Shown here: in pieces, positions 6,008-9,385 of the stretch
How the letters are laid out: every line of letters starts with the position of its first letter
How positions within the stretch are numbered: the first letter of the stretch is position 1
Source: JAICLL01 sp035252155
GTDB taxonomy: Bacteria; Planctomycetota; Planctomycetia; Pirellulales; JAICIG01
Direction: 5' to 3'
DNA: 9,385 nt
Assembly: GCA_035252155.1 (NCBI GenBank)
Contig: DATFDL010000310.1
Coordinates: 1 to 9,385 of the forward strand
Program-made: the position numbers and the translations under genes
The notes under the pieces: model-generated
What the model saw: only the letters and a program-made list of their open reading frames with translations
Database searches by the model: none
What the model was told of the DNA's origin: nothing

Positions 6008-6036
6008 TTGACCGAATTGCCTGCGTATCGTCTACT
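6008..6036 (+). promoter_or_regulatory. Possible sigma70-type promoter for the DUF1501 gene
   Basis: TTGACC (6008-6013) matches the -35 consensus at 5 of 6. After a 17-nt spacer, TCTACT (6031-6036) matches the -10 consensus at 4 of 6. It lies 42 bp before the DUF1501 start and just outside the hairpin mosaic. Plausible but untested. Confidence 0.33.
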
Positions 6037-6078
6037 GGCGGCTGCGGTTTCAAGGTTTGCGGTGCAGGAGTTTTTGCC

Positions 6079-7476
6079 ATGGCCGATTCCTCCGCCCGTC
6101 GTGCCCACGACGCCCATCATCGGCGCGTGAGCACGGTTCATCCGCTTTGCCCGCCGCCAAGCGATCTGATTCGCGTCGGCTCGCGGCGGTGGTTCTTGCA
6201 GACCGGACTGGCCGGTGTGGCGGGGCTCTCGTTGGCCGATGCCCTGCGGCTCACAGCCGCCGCCGAACAAAACGCGGCCGGCGACCGCCGGGCCGTCATT
6301 CTGTTTTGGCTTTCGGGCGGTCCCAGCCATATCGACATGTGGGATCCCAAGCAGGATGCTCCCAGCGAGATCCGCGGGCCGTATCAAACCATCGGCACGA
6401 GCGTGTCGGGCATCGAAATCTGCGAGCACCTGCCGCTGCAAGCCAGCCTGATGCACAAGATGTCGATCATCCGCTCGGTCGATTGCTCGGCCAGCAATCA
6501 CACGCCGATCACGATGCAGGCCGGCAACGCGCTTGCCCGACGCACCGACAACGGCAACGACGGCGGGGGCTATCCCTCGATGGGTTCGGTGGTCGCGCGG
6601 TTCCGCGGCCCCAACGCCCCGAATCTACCGGCCTTCATCGGTCTGGCCGACTCGTGGAAGGCCGACGTCTGGGGCGCCGGCCACCTGGGCCAAGAATTTG
6701 AGCCTGTGCAGGGCGGCCAGTTGGCCGGGCGGCTCTCGCCCGTCGAGGGCGTCACGGCGCCGCGGCTGCAAGACCGGGCCGAGCTGCGGCGGCAGTTCGA
6801 CCGCCTCAGCCGCGATCTCGATCGCGCCGCCGCCATGCACCAGGTCGACCGCTATCAGCAGATGGCGCTCGACATGGTGACTTCGGGCCGCGTGAAAGAA
6901 GCGTTCGACGTCTCGAAAGAGCCTGACGCGGTGCGCGACGCTTACGGCCGCATCAGCGTGGGCGAGAAGGCCCTGCTCGCCCGGCGATTGGTCGAGGCGG
7001 GCGTCACGTTCGTGCTGGTAAGCGGACGCTGGGGCTACTTCGATCATCACGGCGACAACGTCCCGCCTTGGGGCGGTATCTTGAAGGGGCTGACTCCCAT
7101 TCTGCCGACGGTCGATCGGGCGATGCACGCCTTGGTGACCGATCTCGACCAGCGGGGCCTATTAGACTCGACGCTGGTCTTGATGCTGGGCGAGTTCGGC
7201 CGCACGCCGATGCTTTCGGCCGACGGCGGGCGCGGCCACTGGACCAACTGCATGTCGATGCTGGTGGCCGGCGGCGGCTTGCCATCGGGGCAAGTGATCG
7301 GCCGCACCGACCGCAAGGGCTACGACATTCAAGACGCCCGAGTGCGCCCCTCCGACCTGGCGGCCACCGTCTTTCGCCATTTGCGGATCGATCTCGACGC
7401 CCACTGGGTCAACCCGCAAGGGCGGCCGATACCGATCGTCACCGAGGGCGGCCGGCCGATACCCGAGTTGGCGTAA
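6079..7476 (+). CDS. DUF1501 protein, Tat-exported, alkaline phosphatase/sulfatase-like fold
   Basis: A 465-residue protein. ATG at 6079 follows AGGAG (6066-6070) with an 8-nt gap. GSRRWFLQTGLAGVAGLSLADAL (about 34-56, twin arginines at 36-37, SRRWFL) is a Tat signal, so export is as a folded protein. Family DUF1501 is related to the alkaline phosphatase/sulfatase superfamily. Conserved-looking blocks with potential metal or substrate residues are FWLSGGPSHIDMWDPK (about 76-91), SASNHTPITMQAGN (about 137-150), GYFDHHGDN (about 319-327), LMLGEFGRTP (about 368-377) and GGRGHW (about 383-388). The mature catalytic activity is not established for this family. In planctomycetes these genes often neighbour DUF1549/DUF1553 genes; here the two are divergent and 1.9 kb apart, with three unrelated genes between. 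Length is normal and there is no frameshift. Confidence 0.94.
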   Translation: MADSSARRAHDAHHRRVSTVHPLCPPPSDLIRVGSRRWFLQTGLAGVAGLSLADALRLTAAAEQNAAGDRRAVILFWLSGGPSHIDMWDPKQDAPSEIRGPYQTIGTSVSGIEICEHLPLQASLMHKMSIIRSVDCSASNHTPITMQAGNALARRTDNGNDGGGYPSMGSVVARFRGPNAPNLPAFIGLADSWKADVWGAGHLGQEFEPVQGGQLAGRLSPVEGVTAPRLQDRAELRRQFDRLSRDLDRAAAMHQVDRYQQMALDMVTSGRVKEAFDVSKEPDAVRDAYGRISVGEKALLARRLVEAGVTFVLVSGRWGYFDHHGDNVPPWGGILKGLTPILPTVDRAMHALVTDLDQRGLLDSTLVLMLGEFGRTPMLSADGGRGHWTNCMSMLVAGGGLPSGQVIGRTDRKGYDIQDARVRPSDLAATVFRHLRIDLDAHWVNPQGRPIPIVTEGGRPIPELA

Positions 7477-7496
7477 GAACCGCGGGCATTTCGTAA

Positions 7497-7585
7497 CGTA
7501 GAACGGAATTCATTCCGTTCCTTTTTCGGGCGATTGCCGGCTAGCGCCGGAGCTGCCACGAAAACGGAATAAATTCCATTCTACG
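7497..7585. repeat. BIME-like inverted pair of GTAG-headed REP hairpins
   Basis: The left arm (7497-7519) and right arm (7563-7585) are inverted repeats matching at 21 of 23 positions. Each starts at its outer end with CGTAGA and is itself a hairpin: GAACGGAAT-TC-ATTCCGTTC on the left, AACGGAAT-AA-ATTCCATT on the right. Between them is a third hairpin CCGGC-TAGC-GCCGG (7537-7550). GTAG at the 5' base of a hairpin is the tetranucleotide known from REP/RAYT systems. The element fills the gap after the DUF1501 stop and could act as a transcript 3'-end structure. Confidence 0.75.
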
Positions 7586-7629
7586 AACGTTCGGTCATCC
7601 ACTGGGTGGCACATCGGGGGCCGCTGCTT

Positions 7630-7635
7630 TACAAT
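7630..7635 (+). promoter_or_regulatory. Possible -10 element for the ABM-domain gene
   Basis: TACAAT, within CTTTACAATC, matches the -10 consensus at 5 of 6 and lies 43 bp before the start codon. No convincing -35 is seen 16-18 nt upstream. Its position just after the palindromic element suggests the gene has its own promoter rather than depending on DUF1501 transcription. Confidence 0.33.
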
Positions 7636-7678
7636 CAGCGGCGGGACGATTGTCTTCAGCCACCAGGAGTATCGCACG

Positions 7679-7963
7679 ATGATCACCGTCGGGATGGATT
7701 ACCACGTGCTGCCGGGCAAGCAGCGCGACTTCGAAGAGAAATTCAACGCCGTGCTCACGGCCTTGCGCGGCGCCGCCGGACACAACGACTCGAAGCTCTT
7801 TCGCGACGTCAGCGACGATTGTTCGTACCTGATTATCAGCGATTGGTCGGACGAAAACGCCTTCGGCGAGTTCGTACGCAGCCAGGCGTTTCGCGACGTG
7901 ACCAACTGGGGCAAGGAGCAGATTCTCTCCGACCGGCCGCGTCACAAGGTCTATAAGCATTGA
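7679..7963 (+). CDS. Small ABM-fold (antibiotic biosynthesis monooxygenase-like) protein
   Basis: A 94-residue protein. ATG at 7679 follows AGGAG (7665-7669) with a 9-nt gap. The pattern fits the ferredoxin-like dimeric alpha/beta barrel of the ABM family (PF03992). A first strand ITVGMDYHVLPG leads to a helix KQRDFEEKFNAVLTAL. LFRDVSDDCSYLIISDWSDE supplies the middle strands, and AFGEFVRSQAFRDV forms the second helix. Members include cofactor-free monooxygenases, haem-degrading enzymes and proteins of unknown role. Nothing here identifies the substrate. It is soluble and cytoplasmic by sequence. The next gene, a membrane protein, begins 50 bp downstream (or overlaps it by 4 nt if a TTG start is used), so the two are probably co-transcribed. 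Confidence 0.85.
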   Translation: MITVGMDYHVLPGKQRDFEEKFNAVLTALRGAAGHNDSKLFRDVSDDCSYLIISDWSDENAFGEFVRSQAFRDVTNWGKEQILSDRPRHKVYKH

Positions 7964-8013
7964 TCCGCGAGCGACCCCGACGGTCCGCGGACCAGCCGGC
8001 TGGCGAATCGCCG

Positions 8014-8367
8014 ATGAACGATCCTTCGCGAGCCAGTCCGCGCGACGACGGCGAAATCACCACGTGGGCCGTGATTTTCATCGTGCTCGGCTGGACGTGC
8101 CTGGTGGCAACCCTGCTTGGCGGGGCGGGCGAAACGCCCTACTATGGCGCGGCGGGCCTGGTATTGACGCCGTTGGGTTTCGGGCTGCTGTTTCGTTGGT
8201 CTTGGGCCAGATGGGCCGGCTTGCTGCTGTTCACACTGGTGGCTTGTTGGAGCATCTGGCGATTGATTCACGGTCAAGTTTGGCTGCTGTCGCTCGCGCT
8301 GTTGCTGGTCAGCGGAGAGACGATGTGGTGTCTTTGGCGCTGGGGCGGAGGCTCACGTGATCAGTAA
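8014..8367 (+). CDS. Small four-helix integral membrane protein, function unknown
   Basis: A 117-residue protein from ATG 8014. After a short polar N-terminus (MNDPSRASPRDDGEIT) four hydrophobic stretches follow: AVIFIVLGWTCLVATLL, YYGAAGLVLTPLGFGLLF, WAGLLLFTLVACWSIWRLI and LLSLALLLVSGETMWCLW. The C-terminus is short and polar (RWGGGSRDQ). Trp and Arg residues border the helices as in membrane proteins. A TTG at 7960 overlapping the previous stop (TTGA) would add 18 polar residues by translational coupling. I prefer the ATG, although its Shine-Dalgarno is weak. I do not recognise a family. Co-direction and closeness to the ABM-fold gene suggest a two-gene unit. Confidence 0.75.
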   Translation: MNDPSRASPRDDGEITTWAVIFIVLGWTCLVATLLGGAGETPYYGAAGLVLTPLGFGLLFRWSWARWAGLLLFTLVACWSIWRLIHGQVWLLSLALLLVSGETMWCLWRWGGGSRDQ

Positions 8368-8424
8368 AGCGCCGGGTGGCCGCCCTTGATCGTTTTGACA
8401 TTCAAATGGGGTAAGCCGTCAATG

Positions 8425-8610
8425 GGGTGCCACGGCATCCGCCGTGGCGCATGTGGCGTCGATCTCAGGCGCGAAGTAACTCGCCGCGGCGGAAGCCGTG
8501 TTGGGTTGCACCGGCCGCCCCAGGTGGCATCGCAGCACGGCGTCCGCCGCGGCGGCAACGCTTGCGAGAACATCGAAGCCGAGCGCGCCGCGACGGATGC
8601 CGTGGCACCC
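8425..8610. repeat. 186-bp fold-back (MITE-like) palindromic element
   Basis: The terminal 17 bp are a perfect inverted repeat (8425-8441 with 8594-8610, starting GGGTGCCACGGC), extending to 24 of 26 with two mismatches. Inner arms 8483-8503 and 8533-8553 match at 19 of 21 and share the same axis, so the element is one long imperfect palindrome centred near 8517. The left tip also holds its own perfect hairpin GCCACGGC-ATCC-GCCGTGGC (8429-8448). Open frames on both strands through it encode near-identical peptides (GCHGIRRGA), which is a palindrome artefact. The flanks 8368-8424 hold nothing recognisable. It lies between convergent genes and carries no coding capacity. Confidence 0.8.
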
Positions 8611-8627
8611 TGCAATGCACTGAGATG

Positions 8628-8651
8628 GTGGGACTCGCAAGCTCGTCCCAC
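8628..8651 (-). repeat. REP-like hairpin, family 2
   Basis: On the minus strand GTGGGAC pairs with GTCCCAC (7-bp perfect stem) around the core GAGCTTGCGA, again with opposed GA/GA mismatches and a G-CTTG-C tip. The core resembles that of family 1 (GAGCCTTGGCGA) with one base pair deleted. GTAGA immediately precedes the hairpin on that strand. It lies 27 bp beyond the stop of the QEGLA gene on the same strand, so it may fold in that transcript's 3' end. Confidence 0.7.
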
Positions 8652-8678
8652 TCTACGAGTCGGCACGATCGCTTGGCC

Positions 8679-9385
8679 TTAATCTGCGAAACGGCTGCGG
8701 TAATACTCTTGCACGCTCGTCAGGTTCACGCGGTTCAAGAAGTTCGAATAGGCCATCCACAGCGCCAGCCCGTTCAGATCGCGAAAGTGCGGCGGCAGAT
8801 AACGCGGCGGGCTGATCAACCCCTGCTTCTCGTACCGGCAAAGCACCGGCACGTCGTCGAGCGTCAGCTTGCCCAGAAACAACAGCGGAATCAGATCGGG
8901 CCGGCCGAAACGAATGGCAATCCGCAGAAAATTGTAGACCATCACAAACCCCTTGCAGTAGCTGATGTCTTTGGTGAAAGGCGCCCCGCCCGTCACCACG
9001 CCGCCGCGAAACACGCGCTGCGCGTGCTGGTAACACTCCTGCTCGCTGTAGCCCTCGCCGCGATAAAACTCGCAGATTTGGAGAAAGTCAGCGCCGTCTT
9101 CGGCCATGTCGCACGCCAAGATGCGGTTGTTTAATCGCTTGGCTCGGTCGGGCGTGGCGTTGAACGTCACGATCTCCAAGATCACCGCCAGGCCCTCTTG
9201 AATGGCCATCGTGCAAGGCGGACCCTTGGCCAACCACCGGGCGGCCGGCTGGCTAGCCCCGTTCAGGCTGGTGCCCACGTGTACCCAGCCTTCATGCACC
9301 TCCAGCAGATCGACATCGCGATCGGAAAACGTGCAGCCGCGGCGAATTTTCACATAGTCAGCGCCGGCCGCCGCGTCGGAAAGAA
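8679..9385 (-). CDS. QEGLA-motif (DUF1704/MATCAP-related) metallopeptidase-like protein, 5' end beyond window
   Basis: The frame is open from the right edge to TAA at 8679-8681, giving the last 234 residues. Internal GTG/ATG codons are not taken as starts because the sequence upstream of them (LSDAAAGADYVKIRRG) continues the protein. HEGWVH (in-window residues 30-35) is an HExxxH zinc motif, and AIQEGLAVILE (about 60-70) contains the eponymous QEGLA, whose Glu is the probable third ligand. RGGVVTGGAPFTKDISYCKGF (about 126-146; RGG, FTKDISYCKGF) and LGKLTLDDVPVL (about 170-181) are further family blocks. Bacterial members are annotated as flavohaemoglobin expression-modulating QEGLA proteins. 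The same Pfam family includes the animal tubulin tyrosine carboxypeptidases. The bacterial substrate is unknown. No signal peptide is visible because the N-terminus is missing. Confidence 0.9.
   Translation of the reverse strand, partial: LSDAAAGADYVKIRRGCTFSDRDVDLLEVHEGWVHVGTSLNGASQPAARWLAKGPPCTMAIQEGLAVILEIVTFNATPDRAKRLNNRILACDMAEDGADFLQICEFYRGEGYSEQECYQHAQRVFRGGVVTGGAPFTKDISYCKGFVMVYNFLRIAIRFGRPDLIPLLFLGKLTLDDVPVLCRYEKQGLISPPRYLPPHFRDLNGLALWMAYSNFLNRVNLTSVQEYYRSRFAD

Noticed and set aside
5695..6501. Long minus-strand frame of 268 codons
   Set aside because: It is the complement of the DUF1501 coding region plus the hairpin mosaic; the plus-strand DUF1501 protein is unmistakable and the minus translation has no recognisable domain.
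7607..7621. TGGCAC upstream of the ABM-domain gene as a sigma54 -24 element
   Set aside because: No TTGC -12 element follows at the required spacing; the sequence there is GGGC.
8361..8682. Open frames of about 70-100 codons on both strands
   Set aside because: They read through the 186-bp palindrome and yield mirrored peptides such as GCHGIRRGA on both strands; this is an artefact of the repeat and there is no ribosome binding site.

Overview
The window looks like a chromosomal piece of a GC-rich planctomycete. The evidence is the gene content: a planctomycete-type cytochrome c/WD40 protein, a large DUF1549/DUF1553 protein with Ig-like domains, and a Tat-exported DUF1501 protein. These three families recur together in planctomycete genomes and are rare elsewhere. 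Species cannot be named from the sequence. There are no rRNA or tRNA genes and no real CRISPR array.

Layout. Left edge to 857 (minus): 5' part of a secreted cytochrome c/WD40 protein. 808-1663: a REP-associated tyrosine transposase (RAYT) bracketed by 36-bp palindromic REP-like repeats, two on its 3' side in one orientation and one on its 5' side in the other. 1683-4142 (minus): the DUF1549/DUF1553 protein. 4147-4437 (minus): a HicB-like protein ending 4 nt before the DUF1549 start. 4657-5247 (plus): a nucleotidyltransferase-fold protein, divergent from the HicB-like gene. 5288-5722 (minus): an unrecognised protein converging on it. 5760-6078: a repeat-filled gap. 6079-7476 (plus): DUF1501 protein. 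7679-7963 and 8014-8367 (plus): a small ABM-fold protein and a four-helix membrane protein. 8368-8678: a gap dominated by a 186-bp fold-back element. 8679 to right edge (minus): the C-terminal part of a QEGLA/DUF1704 metallopeptidase-like protein.

How the genes fit together. The cytochrome/WD40, DUF1549/DUF1553 and DUF1501 proteins are all predicted to be exported and probably act together in the cell envelope; their exact role is unknown. Here the set is interrupted twice: the RAYT/REP unit lies between two co-directional members, and the HicB-like, nucleotidyltransferase and hypothetical genes separate DUF1549 from DUF1501.

The most unusual signal is not a protein. The larger intergenic gaps carry palindromic elements of several sequence families but with similar architecture: short REP-like hairpins, often paired head-to-head about one axis (centres near 4552, 5837, 7541 and 8517). 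One REP copy lies inside the coding sequence of the cytochrome/WD40 gene, where it would encode part of the signal peptide n-region. The single intact RAYT is the obvious candidate for having spread at least the 36-bp family.
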